Shown in pieces: positions 7,122-14,180 of a stretch of DNA of 17,258 nucleotides. A program made the translations under genes and the position numbers. The notes under the pieces are model-generated. The model worked only from the letters and a program-made list of their open reading frames with translations, had not been told where the DNA came from and did no database searches. The stretch's first letter is position 1. Each line of letters starts with the position of its first letter. Source of the DNA: Pseudomonadota bacterium (GTDB lineage Bacteria > Pseudomonadota > Alphaproteobacteria > Sphingomonadales > Sphingomonadaceae); contig JAEZCS010000200.1 of the NCBI GenBank assembly GCA_023433445.1, positions 1 through 17,258 of the forward strand. The letters are read 5' to 3'.

Positions 7122-8396
7122 TCAGCCGAGCCCGACCAGCGGCACAATGTCGACGGGCCGCCCATTGCGACGCAGTTCGATTGTGATGCTTGGACGACGG
7201 TTGGCAGCATTGCCCAATGGATCACCCTGCCGCACGCTGTCGCCCACTGCGGCGGACAGCCGCTGCAAGCCGGTGATCAAGCTTGTCCAGCCCCCGCCAT
7301 GATCGAGGATGACGATCTGGCCATATCCTCGATAGGGCCCTGCAAAGACCACGCGTCCCGCCGTTGGCGCGACCGCAAGCGCACCGGATTGAGTGGCGAT
7401 TGTAAGGCCGCGCGATCGTACGCCGCCTTCCGATAATTCGCCCATGCCAGTGACGAGCTGACCCATGACCGGCAGGCGATAGGGCGGTGGCCCGGCGGGG
7501 CTGCGCTGTCGGGCGGGTGCAGATGCCATGGCTAGGTCTGGCCGTGCTGGTCGAAGCAGCGGGCCAGGAAGCGCCGCCAGCTCTTCGCGAAGGTCGCCTG
7601 CCGCCTGAAGTCGGTCCATCAGGTCGATTATGTCGCGCGCGCGCTCGCCGAGTGCCAAGGCGCGGTCGCTTTCCAGATTGGCGTTGGACCGATAGTCCTT
7701 CTCCGCCATCCGCTTTTGGGCTTCCAGCGTCCGCAACGCGGCTTGACCTGTGCGCAGGTCCGCCTGGCTCTGCGCCAGCGATGCGGTCGCCTGTTCGGCA
7801 GTGGCGCGCAACGTACGGCTACGCTCCAATTCGGCGCGCAAGCCAGCGGTTCGTTCCTGGATGACGGGCAGGACCTGACCCAGAACAGCGCGCATGTGGA
7901 CAGCGTCACTCAGCGACCCTGGCTGAACCAGCGCCAGGGCGATCGGCCGCCGCGACATCATCTGCAGGGCAGCCGTCAGGCGGACGACGGGCTCCTGCCG
8001 GGCAGCGAGCCGTGCCGCCTGAGCGCGTTGCATCCGGGCGATAATGGCGATGCGTGCCTGCGCTGCCTGGATATCGGCCTCGGCCTGCTGGATACGCGCC
8101 GCCATGGCAGCGGCGCGGCGGCGTGCCTGTTCGGCCTCGTCCCGTGCCACGGTCGCCTGCTGTTCCAATCGCCGCGATCGATCTCTGGCCTGCTCCGATT
8201 GGATCCGCGCGGCCTTCAGCGCCGCCTGTTCCTCACGCAGGCTGGTCTCGCCCGTGCCGCTGAGGATAATAGCTGTCGAGGGCGCGGCAGTCAGGCGCGC
8301 TGCGGCCATGACCGCTGCACTGCCGATGATCGCTGCCAAGGCCGCTGACCTTTTCACCCCTTGCCCCCCGCCGGTTTGGTTGGCGACCGGCCACAT
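7122..8396 (-). CDS. envC: EnvC-like murein hydrolase activator (LytM/M23 domain without zinc ligands)
   Basis: A 424-residue exported coiled-coil protein. A signal-type segment (VKRSAALAAIIG..., residues 14-38) is followed by a long Arg/Ala/Gln-rich coiled coil (about 52-280), a Pro-rich linker and a C-terminal LytM/M23 fold (about 305-424). In active M23 peptidases the first zinc motif is HxxxD; here that strand reads SRGLTIATQ. Only an isolated DHGGG histidine (366) remains, and the last strand is ITIELRRNGRPVD. This pattern is that of EnvC, a non-catalytic activator of cell-division amidases. ATG 8396 has no clear ribosome-binding site. GTG 8357, preceded by a G-rich tract, would start directly at the signal peptide and is a real alternative. 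It is last in the nadD-rsfS-rlmH-envC run. Confidence 0.88.
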   Translation of the reverse strand: MWPVANQTGGGQGVKRSAALAAIIGSAAVMAAARLTAAPSTAIILSGTGETSLREEQAALKAARIQSEQARDRSRRLEQQATVARDEAEQARRRAAAMAARIQQAEADIQAAQARIAIIARMQRAQAARLAARQEPVVRLTAALQMMSRRPIALALVQPGSLSDAVHMRAVLGQVLPVIQERTAGLRAELERSRTLRATAEQATASLAQSQADLRTGQAALRTLEAQKRMAEKDYRSNANLESDRALALGERARDIIDLMDRLQAAGDLREELAALPGPLLRPARPDLAMASAPARQRSPAGPPPYRLPVMGQLVTGMGELSEGGVRSRGLTIATQSGALAVAPTAGRVVFAGPYRGYGQIVILDHGGGWTSLITGLQRLSAAVGDSVRQGDPLGNAANRRPSITIELRRNGRPVDIVPLVGLG

Positions 8397-8439
8397 CTGA
8401 CTAGGCGCAAAAGACCGTCCATGTCGAGCGGTGGTGGCA

Positions 8440-8862
8440 TCAGCCTTCGCGATGATAGGGATGGCCCGAAAGGATGGAACAGGCGCGCCATAATTGTTCG
8501 GCCAGCATGGCGCGGGCCATCATATGTGGCCAAGTCATGGCGCCAAAGGCGATGAGCAGGTCCGCTTCTGCGCGGGATTGGTCGTCAAAGCCGTCGGCCG
8601 CGCCGATCAAGAACCGGCATTCGCGAGCGCCCTGATCGCGCCAGCCCTCCAGCCGTTTGGCGAAGTCCATGGAACTGAGCTGGCGGCCTTTTTCATCGAG
8701 CATCACGGTGATCGTGCCAGCCGGGGCAAGGGGCAGCTTGCCGCCGCGGTCGGGCAGCTCGGTGATTCTGTGCGGCATGGTCAGCCGCTTTACATAGCGT
8801 TCGACCAACTCTGCTTCGGCCGAACGCCCGATCTTGCCGCGCGCGATGATGTGGAGGAGCAT
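8440..8862 (-). CDS. rlmH: 23S rRNA (pseudouridine1915-N3)-methyltransferase
   Basis: RlmH methylates pseudouridine 1915 in helix 69 of 23S rRNA on assembled 70S ribosomes, using SAM through a trefoil-knot (SPOUT) fold. The product has 140 residues. The SAM-binding knot is visible as FLIGAADGF (84-92), and the C-terminal signature GHPYHREG (133-140) is the hallmark of the family. The N-terminus LLHIIARGKIG is also typical. It lies directly downstream of rsfS on the same strand, the common bacterial arrangement of two ribosome-acting genes. Confidence 0.96.
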   Translation of the reverse strand: MLLHIIARGKIGRSAEAELVERYVKRLTMPHRITELPDRGGKLPLAPAGTITVMLDEKGRQLSSMDFAKRLEGWRDQGARECRFLIGAADGFDDQSRAEADLLIAFGAMTWPHMMARAMLAEQLWRACSILSGHPYHREG

Positions 8863-8909
8863 GGATCACGCTCCTAACGGGTCAGCGCGCGCTTGTCGAA
8901 GGTCTGCGT

Positions 8910-8933
8910 GCATCGGCAAGACGCGGCCGATGC
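8910..8933 (-). other. Stem-loop in the rsfS-rlmH gap
   Basis: A perfect 8-bp stem, GCATCGGC with GCCGATGC, around an 8-base loop, 9 bases past the rsfS stop in the direction of transcription. There is no T-run on either side, so it is unlikely to terminate. It may act as an mRNA stability element between the two genes, or be chance in GC-rich DNA. Confidence 0.35.
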
Positions 8934-8942
8934 GGCGAGCCT

Positions 8943-9332
8943 TCAGGCCGTGCCCGCCACCGGCGCGTCGACAAAGCCCCACATCCGTTCCAGATTGTAG
9001 AAGCTACGAACTTCGGGCCGAAACAGATGGACGATGACGTCGCCGGCGTCGATCAGCACCCAGTCGGCGACCGGCAGTCCCTCAACACGCGCGGAGCGGC
9101 CGGTGGCCTGCTTGATCCGCTCAGCGAGCTTTTGAGCCATCGACGCGACCTGACGTGATGAACGCCCGCTGGCGATCACCATGTGGTCGGCAATACTGCT
9201 CTTGCCTTCCAGGGGGATGGAGATGGTTTCCTGCGCCTGGTCATCGTCGAGCGATTTCAGGACAAGGTCGTGCAGGGCGGCAACGCTGTCGGCATCATGG
9301 GCCGGGTCGTTGGCAGGATTAGGTCTGGTCAA
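8943..9332 (-). CDS. rsfS: Ribosome silencing factor RsfS, TTG start
   Basis: RsfS binds protein L14 (uL14) of the 50S subunit and blocks subunit joining under nutrient limitation. The product has 129 residues with the family core DHMVIASGRSSRQVASMA (about 49-66) and the strand-helix block DWVLIDAGDVIVHLFRPEVRSFYNLERMWG (about 90-119). The start is TTG: GGAG lies 5 bases upstream, an in-frame TAG lies only five codons further up, and no in-frame ATG occurs until the conserved core. The resulting N-terminal length is normal. nadD ends 12 bases upstream, so the two are surely co-transcribed. Confidence 0.95.
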   Translation of the reverse strand: MTRPNPANDPAHDADSVAALHDLVLKSLDDDQAQETISIPLEGKSSIADHMVIASGRSSRQVASMAQKLAERIKQATGRSARVEGLPVADWVLIDAGDVIVHLFRPEVRSFYNLERMWGFVDAPVAGTA

Positions 9333-9344
9333 AAATGCTCCATT

Positions 9345-9974
9345 CTAGACAATCAACCGGCGCGTGAGCGGATCGCGCACGCGTGCATGTTCATATTCGC
9401 GATGCCAGAGAGGTTTCGCCTGCCGCAGCAGGCTCGCCGATCTTGGATCAGGGCGAAAGCGCAGAAGTACAAGCGCCGGCGGTCTCCAATCCGTCCAGTC
9501 TGCACTCTGGCGCGCGGGCCGGACGAAACGCCGCAGCCAGGCCATGGCCCCAGAGCCACGGGCTCCGCTATCATAGCCGGGACGAGCGATCACGGCAATG
9601 GGCATCTGTCGCGCGATGCCGCGCCAGTCCCTCCATTGGCCGAACTGGGCCAGATTGTCCGCACCCATCAACCAAATGAACTGGTTGCGGGGGTAGCGCT
9701 GCCTGATCGCCTTCAGCGAATCGATCGTGTAGCGGGTGCCAAGCGATTGCTCGATCGCGGTGGGGCGGATGGGTGCGCGCCGCGCGACATGGCGCGCATG
9801 GGCGAGTCGCGAGGACAGGGATGCCATGCCCGCGCGGGGCTTTAGCGGATTGCCTGGCGATACCAGCCACCAGACTTCGTCCAGCCCCAATGCCTTCGTC
9901 GCGAACAGCGAGATCGCGCGATGGCCGCCGTGCGCTGGATTGAAGGAGCCGCCCAGAAGGCCGATACGAGCCAT
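9345..9974 (-). CDS. nadD: Nicotinate-nucleotide adenylyltransferase
   Basis: Joins nicotinate mononucleotide and ATP to make deamido-NAD in NAD synthesis. The product has 209 residues. The nucleotidyltransferase motif GGSFNPAHGGH (8-18) contains the T/HxGH signature. WWLVSPGNPLKP (35-46) and the FIWLMGADNLAQFGQW block (about 99-114) are also diagnostic of NadD. The second nucleotide-binding signature ISxTxxR is not clear: the C-terminus reads EHARVRDPLTRRLIV, which looks short against the usual SSTxIR ending. A shortened or diverged tail is therefore possible. The gene leads the nadD-rsfS-rlmH-envC set; 35 bases separate it from crtZ, with no obvious ribosome-binding site. Confidence 0.94.
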   Translation of the reverse strand: MARIGLLGGSFNPAHGGHRAISLFATKALGLDEVWWLVSPGNPLKPRAGMASLSSRLAHARHVARRAPIRPTAIEQSLGTRYTIDSLKAIRQRYPRNQFIWLMGADNLAQFGQWRDWRGIARQMPIAVIARPGYDSGARGSGAMAWLRRFVRPARQSADWTDWRPPALVLLRFRPDPRSASLLRQAKPLWHREYEHARVRDPLTRRLIV

Positions 9975-10009
9975 TCAGCTTGCGATGCCGTAGGAGATGC
10001 GCCGATTAT

Positions 10010-10522
10010 TCACTCTGCTTCCGCGAAGCCACGCGCTTTCCGCACGCCTTTACGCCCCTCCTGCGCCAGTTGCCGTTTCAGCTCTTCCGGCCGCGGGGCG
10101 ATCAGGAAGCCGAAGCTGACGCAGCCCTCGCGGGTTTCGACCGCATGATGCAGGCGATGTGCCTGAACGATCCGTTTCATATAGGTGGAGCGGGAAACGT
10201 GACGGTGGGCAATCCGTTGATGGACGAGGATGTCGTGAAAGCCGAGATAGATGAGGCCATAGGCCGCGATTCCTGCCCCGCAAGCGGTGGCCCAATCGCC
10301 CCAGCCCCACTGCACCCCACCCAACAGCAGCAGGATTGAGGGCAGAGCGAAGATCACGAAATAAAGGTCGTTCGCTTCCCACATCCCGTGGCGGGGACGA
10401 TGATGGCTGGCATGCAGGCACCAGCCCGGTCCATGCATCACCCAGCGGTGCATGACATAGGCGAAACCTTCCATCGCAACGACTGTAGCGGTGAAGATCA
10501 GGAACAGCAGGAAGGCGGACAT
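10010..10522 (-). CDS. crtZ: Beta-carotene hydroxylase (CrtZ family)
   Basis: Di-iron membrane hydroxylase that adds 3-hydroxyl groups to the rings of carotenoids such as beta-carotene, giving zeaxanthin-type pigments; it belongs to the fatty acid hydroxylase/sterol desaturase superfamily. The product has 170 residues. All four histidine clusters are present: HRWVMH (25-30), HASHH (37-41), HDILVHQ (96-102) and HRLHH (122-126). About four hydrophobic segments surround them. The start at 10522 has AGG 5 bases upstream and gives the normal CrtZ length; a frame extending to 10600 has no support. Sphingomonads are typically yellow from hydroxylated carotenoids, which fits. No other carotenoid gene is in the window. 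Confidence 0.92.
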   Translation of the reverse strand: MSAFLLFLIFTATVVAMEGFAYVMHRWVMHGPGWCLHASHHRPRHGMWEANDLYFVIFALPSILLLLGGVQWGWGDWATACGAGIAAYGLIYLGFHDILVHQRIAHRHVSRSTYMKRIVQAHRLHHAVETREGCVSFGFLIAPRPEELKRQLAQEGRKGVRKARGFAEAE

Positions 10523-10656
10523 GGCGCCTATATAAGCGCGCAAATTGAGCGGCGCGAGCCTGTAAAATTCCGGATATGGAAACGGCCGCAATCTCCCCAT
10601 TTGCTGTCGGCTGAACAGGTGCCGAAATACCGCTGCATGCCGCGCCGCAAAAGGAA

Positions 10657-11949
10657 CTATTGCTCCCTATTGTCTCCTGATGCTGAAATGCTGTCGGGCT
10701 GTAGTAAAGATTGATGCGGATGGTGGAGGACTCGCTGAGGGTAGGGGATCGTGATGCCGTGCTCCTGGAACCGCATCCAGATGCGGTTGAGCACATCCGA
10801 TTTGACGTTTCCAACGCCGCTCTCCGGATCGCTGATCCAGACCAGAATGTCGTGTTCGATACGGTTTTCGCCGAAATTCGTCAGCCAGACGTTAGGCTTG
10901 GGGTTGCGCAGGACGCGCGGGCTTTCCTGTGCGGCGCGGAGCATCAGGTCCTGCGCAAGCTTCAGGTCACTGTCAAAGCCGACGCCCACCGGGATGCGAA
11001 TGCGGACGTTGCGGTCGGAAAAAGACCAATTCTCGACCTCTTGCGTCATCAGATTTTCATTGGGGATGAGATGCTCTTTGCCGTCGCGGGTGAGGACGGA
11101 GACGGCGCGAACGCCGATCTTGTTGACCCAGCCGAAGCTGTCGCCAACCACGATGACATCGCCGGGCTTGACCGAGCGGTCCATGAGTAGGATGATTCCC
11201 GCAAACAGATTACCGAAGGTCTTTTGCAAGCCGAAGCCGAGGGCGAGGCCGAGCGCGCCGGAAAATACCGCAAAAGCGGTAAGGTCAATGCCGAGCAGGT
11301 CGATGCCGATGAAGAAGGCGGCGACCACGGCCCCAATGGCGGCAAGCTTTTGCGCGAGCAGCTTTTGCGTTGCGTCCAGCCCCTTGGCTCGCCCGATGCT
11401 CTGCGCGAATACTCTGTTGGCTAGCCGCACCAATGCAAAGAGGACGACACAGATCGCTGCGGTGCTGAACAGACCGAGTAGCGTCACGCGCCGCTTGCCA
11501 AGGTCAATGCCGACCCGGTCCAGCATGTCCGCGACCGGAGCAAAGCCGCCGCTGCTGCCCGAAAGGACCGTGACGAACAATAACAGGGCTAGTGGGACGA
11601 CCGCCCAGCGCGGAATGGCAAGGCTGCGCAGGATGTGCGTGGCAAGCAAGGCGACGGACAGGGCGAGGGCGGCGCCCAGGATAAGATGGGGGAACGCGTC
11701 GATTGGCCACAGCGCCGCAGCAAGGGCGAACAAGCAACTCGACAGCGCGTGGCGGAGGATCGGGCGCAAATGGCCAGCCAGCCCGTCGCCCAGTGCCTGC
11801 GCCCGGCGGCGGAGGCGAAGGGCCGCTATCTGCGCGATGCCATTGGCGATCAGGAAGAGGATAGCGGCGAGCGTAAGGGCAACCAGAGGATGCACGATCG
11901 CCGGATTACCCGGCAGCAAGGCGAGCAGGTTGGGGAAGCCTTGGCTCAT
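10657..11949 (-). CDS. MscS-family mechanosensitive ion channel
   Basis: A 430-residue inner-membrane channel protein, presumed to open under membrane tension during hypo-osmotic shock. About five hydrophobic segments occupy residues 20-225. The pore-lining helix is recognisable as FSGALGLALGFGLQKTFGN (229-247), with the Gly/Ala packing pattern of MscS TM3, and leads into LMDRSVKPGDVI (255-266). The beta domain includes GWVNKIGVRAVSVLTRDGKEHLIPNENL (273-300). The cytoplasmic vestibule part ends near HGITIPYPQRVLH. It is longer than E. coli MscS because of extra N-terminal helices. Its ATG overlaps the metC stop (ATGA, 11946-11949), so it is the third gene of a coupled sseA-metC-channel unit. 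The ion preference cannot be told from sequence. Confidence 0.93.
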   Translation of the reverse strand: MSQGFPNLLALLPGNPAIVHPLVALTLAAILFLIANGIAQIAALRLRRRAQALGDGLAGHLRPILRHALSSCLFALAAALWPIDAFPHLILGAALALSVALLATHILRSLAIPRWAVVPLALLLFVTVLSGSSGGFAPVADMLDRVGIDLGKRRVTLLGLFSTAAICVVLFALVRLANRVFAQSIGRAKGLDATQKLLAQKLAAIGAVVAAFFIGIDLLGIDLTAFAVFSGALGLALGFGLQKTFGNLFAGIILLMDRSVKPGDVIVVGDSFGWVNKIGVRAVSVLTRDGKEHLIPNENLMTQEVENWSFSDRNVRIRIPVGVGFDSDLKLAQDLMLRAAQESPRVLRNPKPNVWLTNFGENRIEHDILVWISDPESGVGNVKSDVLNRIWMRFQEHGITIPYPQRVLHHPHQSLLQPDSISASGDNREQ

Positions 11950-13154
11950 CCGCGCGCCTTGCGGAAGCGGGCAAGGCCGGCATCAAGGTCGGCGATGAGG
12001 TCGGCGGGATCTTCCAGGCCGATCTGAAGGCGGACGAGCGGACCTTCCGCTTGCCAAGTGGTAGCCGTGCGATAGCGCGCCGGATCGACCGGCAAGGCAA
12101 GGCTTTCAAAACCGCCCCAGCTATAGCCGATGCCGAAATGCTCAAGGCCGTCGATCAAGGCTGCGCGAGCGGCTTCGTCCCCTCCGTTGAGGACGAAGCT
12201 GAACAGGCCGCTCGAGCCTTTGAAATCGCGCGCCCATTTCTCGTGACCGGGGCAGCTTGGCAGTGCGGGATGGAGAACGCGGGCTATTTCGGAATGGTCG
12301 GCGAGCCAGCGCGCGATCTGGAGCGCGCTATCCTGATGCTGGTTCAGTCGGACGCCCAAGGTGCGGAGACCGCGGCTGGCGAGCCAGGCGTCGTCCGGGC
12401 TGACCATCTGGCCCAGCAGATAGGCCGCCTGGCGGAGCTTCGGGAAATGCTCGGGCGTGGCAGTGACCGAGCCAAGCATGACGTCGCTGTGGCCGACGAT
12501 ATATTTGGTGCAGGCGAGGATGGTGATGTCGACGCCGTGAGAAAGGGCGGGGAAGAAGAAGGGCGTAGCCCAGGTATTGTCGAGGAGGGTGACGATGCCC
12601 TTTTCCCGGGCGAGAGCCGTGATGGCGGGGATGTCCTGAACCTCGAAGGTCAGGCTGCCGGGGCTTTCCAGGAAAATGGCGCGGGTTTTTTCGTTAATGA
12701 AATGGTCAATTGAAACGGAATCGGCGAGCGGATCATAATATATAGTTTCGATACCGTAACATTTTAGCATCTGTTCGCAGAAGTTGCGGGTGGGGTCGTA
12801 GGCGCTGTCGACCATCAACAGCTGGTCGCCCGGCTTCAGGACCGAAAGCAGCGCGCAGGCAATGGCGGCGACGCCAGAGGGGAAGAGCATCGTGCCTTCG
12901 GCGCCGGGCTCCATTTCGGTAAGCGCATCGGCGAGGCTCCAGGCGGTCGGCGTGCCCTTACGCCCGTAAAAGAGCCGTTCGTGCGTGCTGCTGCGCGCGG
13001 CGCTGCGCAAATGGGCGACATCGTCGTAAAGGATGGTGGAGGCGCGCCAGACCGGCGGGTTGACGATTGCGCCGGGCTGACCGGGCATGCCCGTCCATTC
13101 GGGCTTGCGGCCCGCCTGCGCCAATCGGGTGAGCGGCTTGCGATCCTTGCTCAT
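11946..13154 (-). CDS. metC: Cystathionine beta-lyase (Cys/Met metabolism PLP enzyme)
   Basis: A 402-residue PLP enzyme of the gamma-family that splits cystathionine to homocysteine, pyruvate and ammonia in methionine synthesis; such enzymes often also desulfhydrate cysteine. The PLP lysine is Lys217 in ILACTKYIVGHSD. LFYGRKGTPT (61-70) and DSAYDPTRNF (116-125) are conserved substrate and phosphate contacts, and LLDNTWATPFFF (190-201) carries the aspartate that contacts the PLP ring nitrogen. The tyrosine-rich YDPLADS segment and the C-terminal SWGGFESL (near residue 350) fit the MetC subgroup better than MetB or MetZ. ATG 13154 overlaps the sseA stop (ATGA); an extension to 13199 would run into sseA. 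Confidence 0.93.
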   Translation of the reverse strand: MSKDRKPLTRLAQAGRKPEWTGMPGQPGAIVNPPVWRASTILYDDVAHLRSAARSSTHERLFYGRKGTPTAWSLADALTEMEPGAEGTMLFPSGVAAIACALLSVLKPGDQLLMVDSAYDPTRNFCEQMLKCYGIETIYYDPLADSVSIDHFINEKTRAIFLESPGSLTFEVQDIPAITALAREKGIVTLLDNTWATPFFFPALSHGVDITILACTKYIVGHSDVMLGSVTATPEHFPKLRQAAYLLGQMVSPDDAWLASRGLRTLGVRLNQHQDSALQIARWLADHSEIARVLHPALPSCPGHEKWARDFKGSSGLFSFVLNGGDEAARAALIDGLEHFGIGYSWGGFESLALPVDPARYRTATTWQAEGPLVRLQIGLEDPADLIADLDAGLARFRKARG

Positions 13155-14014
13155 GCAGCCGGGCCCGTCGCTTTGGGGGTGGCGGGATCGAGACCCCATT
13201 CCGACCAGCTGCCGTCATAGAGGGTGACATCCGTCTTGCCGAGCGACTGAAGCCCCGCCAGCAGGATCGCCGCCGTCACGCCGCTTCCGCAACTGGTGAT
13301 GATCGGGCGCGAAAAATCGGTGCCGGCGTCGAGGAAAAGCTGCCGCAGTTCCTGCCCCCTCTTCATGCTGTTGTCGTCGTTGAAGAGCGAAGCGGACGGC
13401 AGGTTGCGGGAGCCCGGAATATGGCCCGAAGCCATGCCGGGGCGTGGCTCCTTTTCCTCGCCGGTAAAGCGGGCCGCGCCGCGTGCGTCGATGACCTGCG
13501 CATTCTGGCTGGCGAGATTGGCCAGAACATCTTCCTTGGTGCGGACCTGGCCCTGCGCGCGCCGGGCGGTAACATCGCCGCGCGGAATGACGGGCCAGCC
13601 GCCTTCCGTCGGGAGGCCTTCGGCGATCCATTTCGGCAGGCCGCCGTCGAGGATCGCGGTCTCTCGGCCGATGCCGTAAAGGCGCATCATCCACCATGCG
13701 CGGGCAGCGCTGTGCGTTGGGCTGTTGTCGTAGACGATGATGCGACTGTCGGCGTTGATGCCCAGCGCGCGGCAGCGCTCCGTCATGAAAGCGTCGCTCG
13801 GCAGCATGCCGGGGCGTGGGTCGTCGGCATCGGCGAGGCTCGGCAGGTCGAGATAGGCGGCGCCCGGAATATGGGCAGCTTCGAACTCGGCGCGCGGGTC
13901 GCGAGGCGTGCCGGGCAGGAACAGGCTGGCATCGAGTATCTTGAGGTCGTCCTTGCCCAGTTCCGCTGCGAGCCAATCCGTGGAGATGAGAATGTCCAAT
14001 GCCGCCTCTTTCAT
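13151..14014 (-). CDS. sseA: 3-mercaptopyruvate sulfurtransferase
   Basis: A 287-residue protein of two rhodanese domains that moves sulfur from 3-mercaptopyruvate to acceptors such as thiols or cyanide, in cysteine breakdown. The N-terminal domain spans about 8-135 and the catalytic domain about 160-275. The active site is Cys242 in TSCGSGVTAAILL; CGSGVT is the loop of mercaptopyruvate sulfurtransferases, whereas thiosulfate sulfurtransferases carry CRKGVT. EPRPGMASGHIPGSRNLP (189-206) is also typical. It is the first gene of the sseA-metC-channel unit. The ATG at 14014 has only a weak GGA-type site before it. A G-quadruplex motif lies 27 bases upstream. Confidence 0.94.
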   Translation of the reverse strand: MKEAALDILISTDWLAAELGKDDLKILDASLFLPGTPRDPRAEFEAAHIPGAAYLDLPSLADADDPRPGMLPSDAFMTERCRALGINADSRIIVYDNSPTHSAARAWWMMRLYGIGRETAILDGGLPKWIAEGLPTEGGWPVIPRGDVTARRAQGQVRTKEDVLANLASQNAQVIDARGAARFTGEEKEPRPGMASGHIPGSRNLPSASLFNDDNSMKRGQELRQLFLDAGTDFSRPIITSCGSGVTAAILLAGLQSLGKTDVTLYDGSWSEWGLDPATPKATGPAA

Positions 14015-14040
14015 TGATGCCCGTCCGACCTTTTTAGGAA

Positions 14041-14062
14041 GGGGATCGGGGTGTGGGAAGGG
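14041..14062 (+). other. G-quadruplex motif upstream of sseA
   Basis: Four runs of three or more G (14041-14044, 14048-14051, 14055-14057, 14060-14062) are separated by loops of 3, 3 and 2 bases, the standard G3+N1-7 pattern. The G-rich strand is the template strand for sseA. The motif lies in the promoter or leader region, in a markedly purine-skewed stretch. Whether it folds or matters in the cell is unknown. Confidence 0.5.
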
Positions 14063-14123
14063 TGTTGGCGGGATTCGTCATTGCAGCGGAAGTTGGGCGC
14101 TCGGTTGGGTGCGCGCAGGGGCC

Positions 14124-14171
14124 TGAGATCCCAGCATTGGCGTCGCCGCCCTGCGGGTCTCTGGGATGACG
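14124..14171 (+). repeat. Diverged REP-like palindrome with enlarged loop
   Basis: The left arm TGAGATCCCAG and right arm CTGGGATGACG match those of the short palindromes at 16077 and 16466. Instead of a 4- to 6-base apex, 26 bases (14135-14160) separate the 7-bp arms ATCCCAG/CTGGGAT. The preceding GCC matches the copy at 16466 in part (GCCTGAG). It lies in the 166-base gap between sseA and the proline-rich protein gene, where nothing else is seen except the G-quadruplex motif. It is likely an older, altered member of the same repeat family. Confidence 0.7.
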
Positions 14172-14180
14172 AGGGAGGGT

